Part shown: positions 1-9,180 of the stretch, in pieces
Layout of the letters: every line of letters begins with the position of its first letter
Position numbering within the stretch: the first letter of the stretch is position 1
NCBI RefSeq assembly: GCF_902491705.1
Contig: NZ_CABUIW010000026.1
Coordinates: 1-29,739, forward strand
Source: an uncultured Lactobacillus sp.
GTDB lineage: Bacteria > Bacillota > Bacilli > Lactobacillales > Lactobacillaceae
Direction of reading: 5' to 3'
DNA length: 29,739 bases
Program-made: the position numbers and the translations under genes
Notes under the pieces: model-generated
Database searches by the model: none
What the model was told of the DNA's origin: nothing
Seen by the model: the letters and a program-made list of their open reading frames with translations, nothing else

Positions 1-1679
1 ACACTCAACTCAAACAACTTATAAAACTCACCTCTCCTATCCATCAAGTCACCAAAAGAACCATCTTCAACAATGACGCCACCTTTCATAAAGAGAATTC
101 TATCGTATTTTTTCAAAATGGTCTCATTCAACTTGTGGGTTACTACAAGTGCCGTCAAATCTTGAATATCCAAGATTGAATTTTCAATTTCAGTAGTTAC
201 TTGATTATCCAAAGATGAGGTAGCCTCATCCAATAATAAGATTGGTGTTTTTCGAATTAAGGCACGCGCAATACTAAGTCTTTGTTTTTGTCCGCCAGAT
301 AGATTTGAGCCATTCTCTCCACATAAAGTTTGTAGACCAGATTCATTTTCTAAAACATAACTTTCTAAACCTGACTGCTGTACAGCTTGCTTTATTTCCT
401 CATCAGTGAAGGATTGATTAAGAGTAATATTTGCTCTTAAAGTATCATCAAAGATATAAACGTTTTGTTGAACAATCGTCATTAAGTTATAAAGGCTCTC
501 TGCTGAAATAGCTTGTATATCTTGATTATCAATTAAAATATGTCCACTTGTTACATCATAAAAACGAAGTAATAGATTGAGCAAAGTTGATTTCCCACTC
601 CCTGACATTCCTACAATTGCAATTTTTTCCCCTTTTTGAATCTTCAAAGATAAATGATTAAAAATTTTTTCTTCAGTATTAGGGTAAGAAAAGTCTATAT
701 TTGAAAAAGAAATAACATCATCAAAATATTCTTTCGTTTCACCGGTCTGAAGTCCAGTTACATCTTTTACCTCAAATGCATTAAGTGTTGCTTGCCCCTC
801 ACGGAATTTACTTATTCCCATTCCAACTTCATTTAGTGGCATTACTACAAAATTGACCAGTTGAACAATAGCTGTTACACTCCCAATTGTGGTAGAGCCA
901 TTAAATACTAAATACATCCCTCCACCAAAAGCTACCAAAAAAACAATCATCCCTGAAAGCTGGGAAATAACATTTGCTAAAACATCAAATTTTCCTTTTA
1001 TAAAATATATCTCATCCAATTTTTCACTTTCATGACTATAATCCTCACAGATAGCATCTTTCACATTAAAACTTTTAATAACAAGAAATCCTGCTAAAAT
1101 ATCTTTAACCTTAGCTAAATACTTCTGATCTGCAATCATAGCACTATTTTGTAAAGAGGCTGATTTTTGTCCAATAAATCCTGAAATCATCATCGGAATA
1201 ATGCTAGCAATGATTACTAATAAGGTCAAAAACCAATTACCTATAAACATAGCTAGGAGTGAAAAAATCATTAAGGAAAGGTTTTTTGAAATATTAAAAT
1301 ACTGGTGTAGATAATCTTGCTCGATTTTCTTCATATTTTCGGTTAATACAGAAATAAACTTCCCTGATTTTTCTTTAGAAAAGTCTCTATAATCCCTATC
1401 TAAAATAGATTGGAAAACCTTGTTTTTATAACTTGACATGATTTGCCTAACAAGGTTATTTCTCAATCGAAGAGAAATAAAGTTGAGGCCCGCATAGATA
1501 AAAATAACAGCTGCTCCCACTAGTACCGCTTGAGTTAAGGCTTCTCTATTTTGGGACATGCCACTATCAATAATACCTTTAATAGAATAAGCAAAAGCAA
1601 TATTAGTTAAAGGGACCAGTATATTAAATATCATGAAAGCATAAAAAGTCTTCTGATAGTTCTCTATCAATTGTTTCAT
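1..1679 (-). CDS. ABC exporter, fused membrane and ATPase domains (3' end cut by window edge)
   Basis: The frame begins with ATG at 1679 and is open to the window edge, giving 559 residues, so only the last few C-terminal residues are likely missing. An N-terminal half with about six hydrophobic segments (type I exporter fold, roughly residues 1-300) is followed by an ATPase domain. The ATPase domain shows a Walker A GMSGSGKST, the signature LSGGQKQR, a Walker B ILLLDEATSSLD and the switch His in VVTHKL. A GAGGT ribosome site precedes the start. The gene begins 12 bases after the upstream ATPase gene stops and is the last gene seen in the NRPS operon. By family it is a homodimeric or heterodimeric exporter in the cytoplasmic membrane. 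The inference from context is export of, or self-protection from, the NRPS product. Substrate is unknown. Confidence 0.9.
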   Translation of the reverse strand, partial: MKQLIENYQKTFYAFMIFNILVPLTNIAFAYSIKGIIDSGMSQNREALTQAVLVGAAVIFIYAGLNFISLRLRNNLVRQIMSSYKNKVFQSILDRDYRDFSKEKSGKFISVLTENMKKIEQDYLHQYFNISKNLSLMIFSLLAMFIGNWFLTLLVIIASIIPMMISGFIGQKSASLQNSAMIADQKYLAKVKDILAGFLVIKSFNVKDAICEDYSHESEKLDEIYFIKGKFDVLANVISQLSGMIVFLVAFGGGMYLVFNGSTTIGSVTAIVQLVNFVVMPLNEVGMGISKFREGQATLNAFEVKDVTGLQTGETKEYFDDVISFSNIDFSYPNTEEKIFNHLSLKIQKGEKIAIVGMSGSGKSTLLNLLLRFYDVTSGHILIDNQDIQAISAESLYNLMTIVQQNVYIFDDTLRANITLNQSFTDEEIKQAVQQSGLESYVLENESGLQTLCGENGSNLSGGQKQRLSIARALIRKTPILLLDEATSSLDNQVTTEIENSILDIQDLTALVVTHKLNETILKKYDRILFMKGGVIVEDGSFGDLMDRRGEFYKLFELS

Positions 1680-1691
1680 TCTTAATCTACC

Positions 1692-2420
1692 TCATAATTC
1701 TTGACTTTTATTTAGAAAATGTGACATAAAATATTCTTCTAGATCAATATTCTCTCTCATAAGTTCCTTCATAGAGACCTGCTCAATCATTTCTCCATTT
1801 TTGATAACACCAATCTTGTCTGCTATCTGTGAAATTTCCGACAAAATATGGCTTGAGATTAATATTGTAATTCCATATTCCTTAGAAAGCGACAACAAAA
1901 GATTTCGAACTTCTTGAATTCCTACAGGATCTAAACCATTGATTGGCTCATCTAAAATCAACAATCTAGGTTTCGTTAAGAAAGCTCGAGCTAAACCAAG
2001 CCTTTGTCTCATTCCTAACGAAAACTCTTTTACTTTTTTAGTCGTATTTTTTAATCCGACCATTCTTAAGACTCTTATTACATCTGATTCAGTAATATTT
2101 TTCCCCATATACTGAGCGTGAATTACCAAAATTTCTTTTGCAGTGCAATTATCATAAAAAATTGGTGTTTCAATAATACTACCAATCTGGCTTAGAATTT
2201 CCTCTCTATGTTCTTGTAAATCTTTTCCAAAAATTTCAACACTGCCTGATGAAATAGTTGATAAGGATAACATGCATTTCATTAACGTTGTTTTCCCAGC
2301 ACCATTTGGTCCTAAAAAACCATAAATTTCTCCTTCAGCAATTTGAAGGTTGATACCACTCAAAATTTCTTCCTTATTAATTGTTTTAAAAAGATCTTTT
2401 ATTTCAACAATATTTCCCAT
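1692..2420 (-). CDS. ABC-2 type transporter ATP-binding protein (BcrA-like)
   Basis: This is a 242-residue soluble ATPase starting MGNIVEIKDL. It shows Walker A GPNGAGKTT, signature FSLGMRQRLGLAR, Walker B LLILDEPINGLDP and switch region ISSHIL. This pattern is typical of ATPases that energise ABC-2 permeases, including bacitracin and lantibiotic resistance pumps. I prefer the ATG at 2420 over an in-frame TTG at 2438, because AAAGAGAG lies about 7 bases before the ATG. The start overlaps the end of the NRPS gene by 17 bases, which indicates translational coupling. No permease gene is adjacent. The likely partner is the ABC-2 permease at 17302-18042, about 15 kb upstream in the same operon. 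The role is inferred to be export of, or immunity to, the peptide. Confidence 0.9.
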   Translation of the reverse strand: MGNIVEIKDLFKTINKEEILSGINLQIAEGEIYGFLGPNGAGKTTLMKCMLSLSTISSGSVEIFGKDLQEHREEILSQIGSIIETPIFYDNCTAKEILVIHAQYMGKNITESDVIRVLRMVGLKNTTKKVKEFSLGMRQRLGLARAFLTKPRLLILDEPINGLDPVGIQEVRNLLLSLSKEYGITILISSHILSEISQIADKIGVIKNGEMIEQVSMKELMRENIDLEEYFMSHFLNKSQEL

Positions 2421-5400
2421 TTCTATTCTCTCTTTCAATATCAGCTTTCAATGTGAGAGCTTTTTCTTCAGAAGCATAAATTCCAACTTGTACAGTCTCT
2501 TCTTTTATAGAAATTATCAAAGAATTATTACTTGTCCCTTTTTTTAGTCGTTTCATTTTTATGTCTGAGAAAAAATTGTTTTCTTCTAAGAAGTCATAAA
2601 TACCTAAAAAATTAACTACAGGTACATGATTATATTTAAACTCATCTTGTTCCTTGTAATCACTACTAGCAATGAAATTAATAAAATCCAATGTTGTACT
2701 ATTTCTAGAATTTTTATACTCTTCAACCTGCAAACGTAAAGAATTATCAATTTCATTTAACTCCCCGTTTTTGACAATGACTGGAATTAGCTCTAGAAAC
2801 ATGCCAAGAGTATTAGAGAACTTTTCCAATTTCCCACATCTCCCTTTAAAAAGTATAAAAGCAGGCATTTTACTTAGCCATTTTTCATTAATACTAAACT
2901 GTTTTCCATAACCTAGTATGGTTCGCCCAATTACTCCCCATAGTTTATCTATAAGGAGTTCTTCTTTTCCAATCTTAGGTCTTACCGTAATTGAAGAAAA
3001 TACATTTGAATTATTTTTTACATAACCAGTCTTGTATCGATTACTTACTTCCTCAAAACTTTTTATTGAGAAAATCTGTTGTTTCGCTTCCTCCGTAAAA
3101 TTTATAAGCTTTGCATATTCTGAATATGAAGGTATATTTTCTGACTTAATGTCTGGAAAGTCTAAATATTTTTTAACACTTTCTTCAAATATTTCAGCTG
3201 AACAAGCATCCCAGAATATATGATGAATTCTCAAATAAATGCGATATTTAGTATTGTTTTCTTTAAAAAGTACTAATTCACAGGCATGGTCATTTTCTTT
3301 AAAAATCCCATTATCTTCGAATCGATTTTGCTCAATTTCATAGATTAATTTAATATCCTCTACGCACCTATCGCTCAGGTCAACAAATGGAATTTCCCAA
3401 TCCTTATCAAAGAAATATTCCTTAATAATTAAAACATTGTTGATATAATCATAAGAACTTCTTAAAACACCGTTCTCTTTGACTACTTTTTTCAATGAAT
3501 TAATTATATCTTTATAGTCATAATCTCCTTCAATATCAAAGATTGCTCCAGAAACGATCATAGGTTGTTTTTTAATCCATTGTTGCATTTTTGTAGCTTT
3601 ATAAGTTGAATAATTATTTTCAGTTTTAAAATCCTGCTTATAAGTGACAAAGTACGGTTTTGATAAACTTCTTTTATTTTCTTCCGTTATCTTTTTTTCT
3701 ATAGATTCCTCGGAAATTGATGCAACACTAGTCTGTAAATTTAAATCTCTGATAGATTTTCCACTGAGTATATCTTTTAAAGTAATCGTATATCCTACCT
3801 TGTTTAATTTTGCAATAATTCTCATCGCTGTAATTGAATCACTTATAATATTTGATAGAGACTGAAGAGGGTTAGACACAACAATCTTAAGAATGTCTTC
3901 TAATACATCACAAAATTCTCTTTCTTGAGAACTCATTTTCAAATCCTCTACCATTTTTTCTATTTTGGGGAACCCAAAGCTTTCTAAAGTCTTTCTATCA
4001 ACTTTCCCATTAATAGTAGTTGGCAGTGAATCAATGTTGACAACTCTCTCTGGAATCATATAATATGGTAATTTTTTTTGTAAAAATAATTTAACTTCTG
4101 AAGATAAAATATCATTATCTGAAACTATATATGCAACAATATGTTTGTCGTTGTCATCATTGACAACACAACAAGCAGCTTGTTTAATACTGGTTATATT
4201 CAAAATTTGATTCTCAATTTCACCTAGTTCGATTCTAAAACCTCTTACTTTCACTTGACGATCAATACGTCCTAAGTATTCAATGTTACCATTAGATAAT
4301 CTTCTCACTAAGTCTCCAGTTCTATATATTCTAGATGGAGAAATTAACTTGTCTTCAAAAAAAACTTTCTCATTTAATTCAGCTCTGTTTAGATAGCCTC
4401 GTGAAAGACTCAACCCCGATATACATAGTTCACCTGGCATATCATCCCCGACCAAAACACCATTATTCATGATATGTACATTAACATTTTGTATTGGTTT
4501 ACCAATTGGACATCTTTTCAACTCGTCCTGAAGTTTATAAATTGTCCAATCTGTGGTCCAAATTGAAGCCTCACTTGGACCATAACCATTAATGTAACAC
4601 ATTTTTTGACTCCAAATTTTAGCTATTTCAGGACTTGCTTCATCTCCTGCATTCATAACATATTTTAATGTTTTTAGTTCCTCTGGCTTGAAGAAAGGCA
4701 TCAATACAGGAGGTATCAAAGCAAAAGTCACATGCATTTCATTAATAAGATTCGTTATATCTTTGGGTGAATTGCGAATATTATCAGGAACTATAACTAA
4801 TTGAGAATTATTTACTAAAGCACCAAATATTTCCAGAACAGATGCATCAAATGATAAACTAGCAAATTGTAAAATTCTAGCATTATCTTTTAATTGATAT
4901 TTTTCACCAATATAATCAAATAAATTCATTAATCCTTGATATTCTATCAGTGATCCTTTAGGGGTTCCTGTCGAACCTGATGTATAAAGTACATAAGCAA
5001 GATTATTTTTATCCAGAGCAACTCTTGGTTTGTCTGAATTAATATTTATATTACATTGATCAGGCTGAATTATTTTGATATTCTGAAGACTACCAAAGTT
5101 CTCATCATCTGAAAGCAATATTTTAACTCCTGCATCTTCTATTTGAAAAGAAACCCTCTCAAAAGGTAAACTTTTATCCATAGTTACACAGCAAGCTCCC
5201 GCTTTCATAACTGCAAGCATACTAATTATTACCATTGGTGACTTCGATAAATAAATACCTACTCTGTCCTCAGTTTGAATACCATTTTGAAGTAAAATAT
5301 TTGCTAAGGCGTTACTTTTAGATTCCAACTCCTTAAATGAAATTTTTTCATCTAAATAGAAAATAGCTGTCTTTTCTGGATTATGTATTGCATTTTGACT

Positions 5401-8400
5401 AATAGCTTCAGGAATATTATTAAGAGTTATTTCTCTTTGGTTAACTTCGTTTTTTAGATATAACTTTCTCAATTGTTCTTGATTTAGTACTTGAATATCC
5501 TTAACTTTATGTTCAGGATAAAAACAAATATACTCTAAAATATTTTCCATTGTTTGGAGGAGGTTTTCTATAGTATCGTCTGAAAATTTTTCAATATCAA
5601 ATGATATCTGAAAAGCCATATAATCTCCCGTATCATGTATCATACAAGATATATCATAGCTAGCATTTTCAACGCCGTCACAAACTTGTAAGGTCACACC
5701 ATCTGCAAATTCAAATAATTGATTCTCTGAAACAAAACTTGAATAGGAGTATACAGTCGAGAATAGTGGTGTCCTTCTATTTAACCATTTTTGGATTGCT
5801 GAAGGACTTACGCATTGATAATGTTGTCCCTGAAAAACCTGTTGTTTATTTTTCAAAATAAGCTCTTCAATAGTTTCTTCGTTCTCTACAGAAATTCTTG
5901 TTGGTATAGTATTAATCAACATTCCAACAATTTCACCAATATTCTCTATTTCTAGATTCCTACCAGAAACGACCTTTCCAAAAACAGCATCACTAGTATA
6001 GTTAAACCTTTGAATTAACAAACCCCAGACAACTTCTAGAATAGTATTTCTTGTCACTGATAGTTTACTACTCAATAGCTTAAGTTTATCGTAGACATGA
6101 TTGGGAACTTTGTGACGCAAATTACCGCTTAATGATCTAGTATGTTCATTTGTCTCCAAAATTTTAAAATCAGATTCACCATCATAGTCCCCAAGCAAGT
6201 TTAGCCAATATTCTTTCCCGCTCTCAGATTCTATTCCTCCAATAAATTTTAGATATTTTTGATAATTATCTCTTTTAGATAAATATTTATCTAATTTTAA
6301 ATATTCATTACCAACATAGTATTTATACGTAACCGACAGTGTCTTCAATAAATTGGATAAAGACCAGCCATCAAAAACTATATGATGGAAACTCAGTAAT
6401 AAGTATGTTTCTTTACCGCTAGTTTTAATAATTGCTGCTCTGAATAAATTACCTTCCTCTAAATAGAAACCTTTCTCCATTTCTATAGACTTAACCTTCA
6501 TAATAATTTTCTCTAACTCGATTTGATTATTAGAATAATCAAATTCCATCACGGATATATCCTTGACTTTATCAACTTTCTGTGAGTATGTTTCTGAACC
6601 AGTCTCAACGACTCTCAGGGATAATGCTGGATGTTTAGTTGAAAGCTTACTAAGTGCTAGTTTTAGACACTCAAGATTCAAATTGTCTCCCAATATTTTA
6701 AATAAAGTTTGAGTGGAATAGAGATTAGCATTATCATTGGTTAACTTTTGAAATAGTATCCCTTCTTGAGAAGGAGTTAATGGTAAATGTTCCCCACTAT
6801 CTTTATCATTGGTAAATAATAGTATTGCGTCTTTAAATTTCTGACACAATTCTTCAACATCTGATTTCTTAAATTTATTTGAATCAAAGTCAATTGTGAA
6901 CCTCAAACAATTATTTTGAATAACACCATTGAAGTTAAGAGGCGACCAAAGAGTATTATTTTCATCCATTGAATTTCCGAAATCATAATTTGAAACTACC
7001 AAAGCATCAGAATTATTGTCCATATTCCCCATAAAGTTAAATGAACATTCTGACATTTCATTTGAATTCAATAATCTCTTACAATATTTAAGAATTCCAA
7101 AATTAAATCCCTTTTTAGGTATTTTTCTGATTTCAGCCTTGGTTTTATTCAATAAATCCCAAATATCTTTATTATAGCAATCTAGAATTAGTGGATAATT
7201 TGTCGTAAACCAACCTATTGTTCTATCTACTTTCGAAATATCGTTAATAGACTCTCTCCCATGTCCTTCTAAATTTAATGATAGTAACTTTTGATTAGTT
7301 ATGCTGTTTACCGCAAAGCATAGAGCAGTTAATAATAAATCATTTATCTGTATGTCATCTCTTGGATTACAAAGTTTTTGAAACGTCTTAGTCTCATCCT
7401 CTGATATTGACATTTTTATCTTCCTGAACGCATTGCCCTCTGATTGCTTCTCTCTGGGCTCTTCTAACTGAATCTTTCCTTTTGGTATTTTAGAAATCAT
7501 TTCATTCCAATAAGGAAGTTCTCCTCTTGCTTCTTCTGAATCACCTTGTTTTTGTAATTCAGCTAGCCAGCTTTTATAATCCATTGTTCTATATGGTAGA
7601 GTCAATTCTTTATTATTCTTTAACTGACTTTGTAAATATATAAAATCATCTAATAATATTCTCCAGGAAACACCATCAATAACTAAATGGTGTGCACAAA
7701 TAAATAATAAAACTCGTTTTTCAGTTTTAAAATACACTAAATTCAGCAGGGGAGTTGAAGATATATCAAATTTGTTTTGAGCATCATTACAATATGTCTT
7801 ACAATTTTTTATAAATTCATCATCAGTACATTCTATAAAATCGATTTTATAGGATGGACGATTTACTTCTATAAACCTGTTCTTACTTAACTTAGAATCA
7901 CTAAAGTTTTCTTTAAATATTGAATGTTCTTCAGTTAATCTATCAAATATTTCAATTATATCTTCATATTTATCTTCAAATTTTAGTTCTAAAAGTATTG
8001 CTTGATTGAAGAAATTTGGATTCTTTAAATTTTGAGAGAAAAATTCTTCAATAATAGGTGAAATGAGAATTCTATCATTTGAATTATTTTCAATGATTTC
8101 TATCTCATTTTCTGTGTGAAATAACTTTTTTAAAGAAATTGATTGAAGTATCTCCTCTGGTTCAACTTTAGCTCCAATTTCTTTAAATTTAGATGCTATC
8201 CGTATAGCTTTTATTGAATCTCCTCCTTGAGACAGAAAATCTTTTTCTAAATCTAAATCTTTATTATTTAATTCACTTTTTAAAATATTAATTAAATTAC
8301 TACTACCTTTAGAGTTTTCTATTGATTGAGAATTCGGTAATAATTCATATAAATTATTACATCCTAAAATTTTATCAGAATCTATAATAATTGATTTTTC

Positions 8401-9060
8401 GGCTAATTTTGAGGAAATCCTAATTGCCTTAATAGAATCTCCCCCTTGCTCCAAGAAGCTCTCTGAAAAGTTGACTTTTTTATTTAATACACTCTCTATA
8501 ACTGACTTTATCTCTTCTGATTTGTCAAATTTAATAATAGGTGAGTTTATACATTCCATTAACAGCTTTGAATATTCATTAGATAACCTTTCTATAGTCT
8601 CTTTCCTGAAAATAGCTTTTTTGAATTCCCATCTAATTGTTAAGATATTATCTGTTTCTAAGATATCTATTGTGATATCAAATGGTGATTTTTTTGATTT
8701 TATAGGAATTTGTTTCAAAAAACCATCTTCCAGTGTTTTTACCTTATTAAATGCTAAAAATACGTCAAATAAAGGATTTCTTGTATAATCAGTATTACTA
8801 TTATGAAGTTTTATGATTCTATCTAGGGGGTATAGTTGGTTTTCAAACAGCTCCAATACTAATTTTTTTATTTTTTGTACAATAGTAAGAAAATCATCAT
8901 CTTGATCAATGTCTCCCCTTAAAGGTAGCGTGTTAGTATACATACCAAATGTGCTTTCTGATTTTTCAAATAGCCTTGAATTTATTGGGGTTCCAATAAT
9001 AATATCTCTTTGACCAGTAAGTATACTTAAATAGTACATTGTTACTGCAACAAAGAACAT
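2404..9060 (-). CDS. NRPS, downstream part of a frameshifted gene: (C)-T-T-E-C-A-T-C-like
   Basis: The 2,218 residues run as follows: C-terminal half of a condensation domain (1 to about 165, with IGTPINSR); two tandem carrier domains (QGGDSIKAIR, Ser209 and Ser282); an epimerisation domain (HHLVIDG from His457, EGHGRE, IGWFTTNYP, FNFMGN); a condensation domain (HHIVFDG, His892); an adenylation domain (YTSGSTG from Tyr1359, NGKVD); a carrier with SDSITAMR (Ser1742, the usual GG lost); and a terminal condensation-like domain (HHIFWDA, His1946). There is no thioesterase. The first ATG (9060) lies inside the condensation domain and has no ribosome site. The reading frame is open and homologous further upstream, to about 9147, so this is not a natural start. 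It continues the protein at 9129-17267 after a one-base shift. The module with the tandem carriers has no adenylation domain. My adenylation code reading is DALLMAGIWK. Confidence 0.9.
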   Translation of the reverse strand: MFFVAVTMYYLSILTGQRDIIIGTPINSRLFEKSESTFGMYTNTLPLRGDIDQDDDFLTIVQKIKKLVLELFENQLYPLDRIIKLHNSNTDYTRNPLFDVFLAFNKVKTLEDGFLKQIPIKSKKSPFDITIDILETDNILTIRWEFKKAIFRKETIERLSNEYSKLLMECINSPIIKFDKSEEIKSVIESVLNKKVNFSESFLEQGGDSIKAIRISSKLAEKSIIIDSDKILGCNNLYELLPNSQSIENSKGSSNLINILKSELNNKDLDLEKDFLSQGGDSIKAIRIASKFKEIGAKVEPEEILQSISLKKLFHTENEIEIIENNSNDRILISPIIEEFFSQNLKNPNFFNQAILLELKFEDKYEDIIEIFDRLTEEHSIFKENFSDSKLSKNRFIEVNRPSYKIDFIECTDDEFIKNCKTYCNDAQNKFDISSTPLLNLVYFKTEKRVLLFICAHHLVIDGVSWRILLDDFIYLQSQLKNNKELTLPYRTMDYKSWLAELQKQGDSEEARGELPYWNEMISKIPKGKIQLEEPREKQSEGNAFRKIKMSISEDETKTFQKLCNPRDDIQINDLLLTALCFAVNSITNQKLLSLNLEGHGRESINDISKVDRTIGWFTTNYPLILDCYNKDIWDLLNKTKAEIRKIPKKGFNFGILKYCKRLLNSNEMSECSFNFMGNMDNNSDALVVSNYDFGNSMDENNTLWSPLNFNGVIQNNCLRFTIDFDSNKFKKSDVEELCQKFKDAILLFTNDKDSGEHLPLTPSQEGILFQKLTNDNANLYSTQTLFKILGDNLNLECLKLALSKLSTKHPALSLRVVETGSETYSQKVDKVKDISVMEFDYSNNQIELEKIIMKVKSIEMEKGFYLEEGNLFRAAIIKTSGKETYLLLSFHHIVFDGWSLSNLLKTLSVTYKYYVGNEYLKLDKYLSKRDNYQKYLKFIGGIESESGKEYWLNLLGDYDGESDFKILETNEHTRSLSGNLRHKVPNHVYDKLKLLSSKLSVTRNTILEVVWGLLIQRFNYTSDAVFGKVVSGRNLEIENIGEIVGMLINTIPTRISVENEETIEELILKNKQQVFQGQHYQCVSPSAIQKWLNRRTPLFSTVYSYSSFVSENQLFEFADGVTLQVCDGVENASYDISCMIHDTGDYMAFQISFDIEKFSDDTIENLLQTMENILEYICFYPEHKVKDIQVLNQEQLRKLYLKNEVNQREITLNNIPEAISQNAIHNPEKTAIFYLDEKISFKELESKSNALANILLQNGIQTEDRVGIYLSKSPMVIISMLAVMKAGACCVTMDKSLPFERVSFQIEDAGVKILLSDDENFGSLQNIKIIQPDQCNININSDKPRVALDKNNLAYVLYTSGSTGTPKGSLIEYQGLMNLFDYIGEKYQLKDNARILQFASLSFDASVLEIFGALVNNSQLVIVPDNIRNSPKDITNLINEMHVTFALIPPVLMPFFKPEELKTLKYVMNAGDEASPEIAKIWSQKMCYINGYGPSEASIWTTDWTIYKLQDELKRCPIGKPIQNVNVHIMNNGVLVGDDMPGELCISGLSLSRGYLNRAELNEKVFFEDKLISPSRIYRTGDLVRRLSNGNIEYLGRIDRQVKVRGFRIELGEIENQILNITSIKQAACCVVNDDNDKHIVAYIVSDNDILSSEVKLFLQKKLPYYMIPERVVNIDSLPTTINGKVDRKTLESFGFPKIEKMVEDLKMSSQEREFCDVLEDILKIVVSNPLQSLSNIISDSITAMRIIAKLNKVGYTITLKDILSGKSIRDLNLQTSVASISEESIEKKITEENKRSLSKPYFVTYKQDFKTENNYSTYKATKMQQWIKKQPMIVSGAIFDIEGDYDYKDIINSLKKVVKENGVLRSSYDYINNVLIIKEYFFDKDWEIPFVDLSDRCVEDIKLIYEIEQNRFEDNGIFKENDHACELVLFKENNTKYRIYLRIHHIFWDACSAEIFEESVKKYLDFPDIKSENIPSYSEYAKLINFTEEAKQQIFSIKSFEEVSNRYKTGYVKNNSNVFSSITVRPKIGKEELLIDKLWGVIGRTILGYGKQFSINEKWLSKMPAFILFKGRCGKLEKFSNTLGMFLELIPVIVKNGELNEIDNSLRLQVEEYKNSRNSTTLDFINFIASSDYKEQDEFKYNHVPVVNFLGIYDFLEENNFFSDIKMKRLKKGTSNNSLIISIKEETVQVGIYASEEKALTLKADIERENRNGKYC

Positions 9061-9128
9061 ATATAGAGTTATATTATTTCTAGAACAAAAAACGTCAATA
9101 TCTTTTTTTAGATTCTTATCGATTTCTA

Positions 9129-9180
9129 TTAAAATGTCATCGCCACTTTCATTACATCTAGCAACTCTTGAAAGTCTAAC
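9129..9180 (-). other. One-base frameshift joining the two NRPS frames
   Basis: On the minus strand the upstream frame reads GTA ATG AAA GTG GCG and stops 7 codons after AAA. The frame of the downstream part reads AGT GGC GAT GAC across the same bases, and it is open back to a stop near 9208. The joined reading, LPLDFQELLDVMK then SGDDILIEID, is a normal condensation-domain sequence, while each half alone is not. The shift is equivalent to a missing A in the AAA at 9147-9149, or to a -1 slip there. The joined protein would have about 4,954 residues. It could be a true inactivating mutation, a sequencing error in a short A run, phase variation, or (less likely) ribosomal slippage, since no canonical slippery heptamer is present. 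Confidence 0.85.

Noticed and set aside
8471..8788. Open frame of 105 codons on the plus strand inside the NRPS
   Set aside because: It lies antisense to well-conserved carrier and condensation sequence, has no ribosome site and reads as low-complexity hydrophobic sequence; it is a shadow of the NRPS gene.
9147..9153. Programmed -1 frameshifting joining the NRPS halves
   Set aside because: AAAG can slip, but there is no X-XXY-YYZ heptamer and I see no clear downstream stem or Shine-Dalgarno stimulator; a mutation or read error is more likely.
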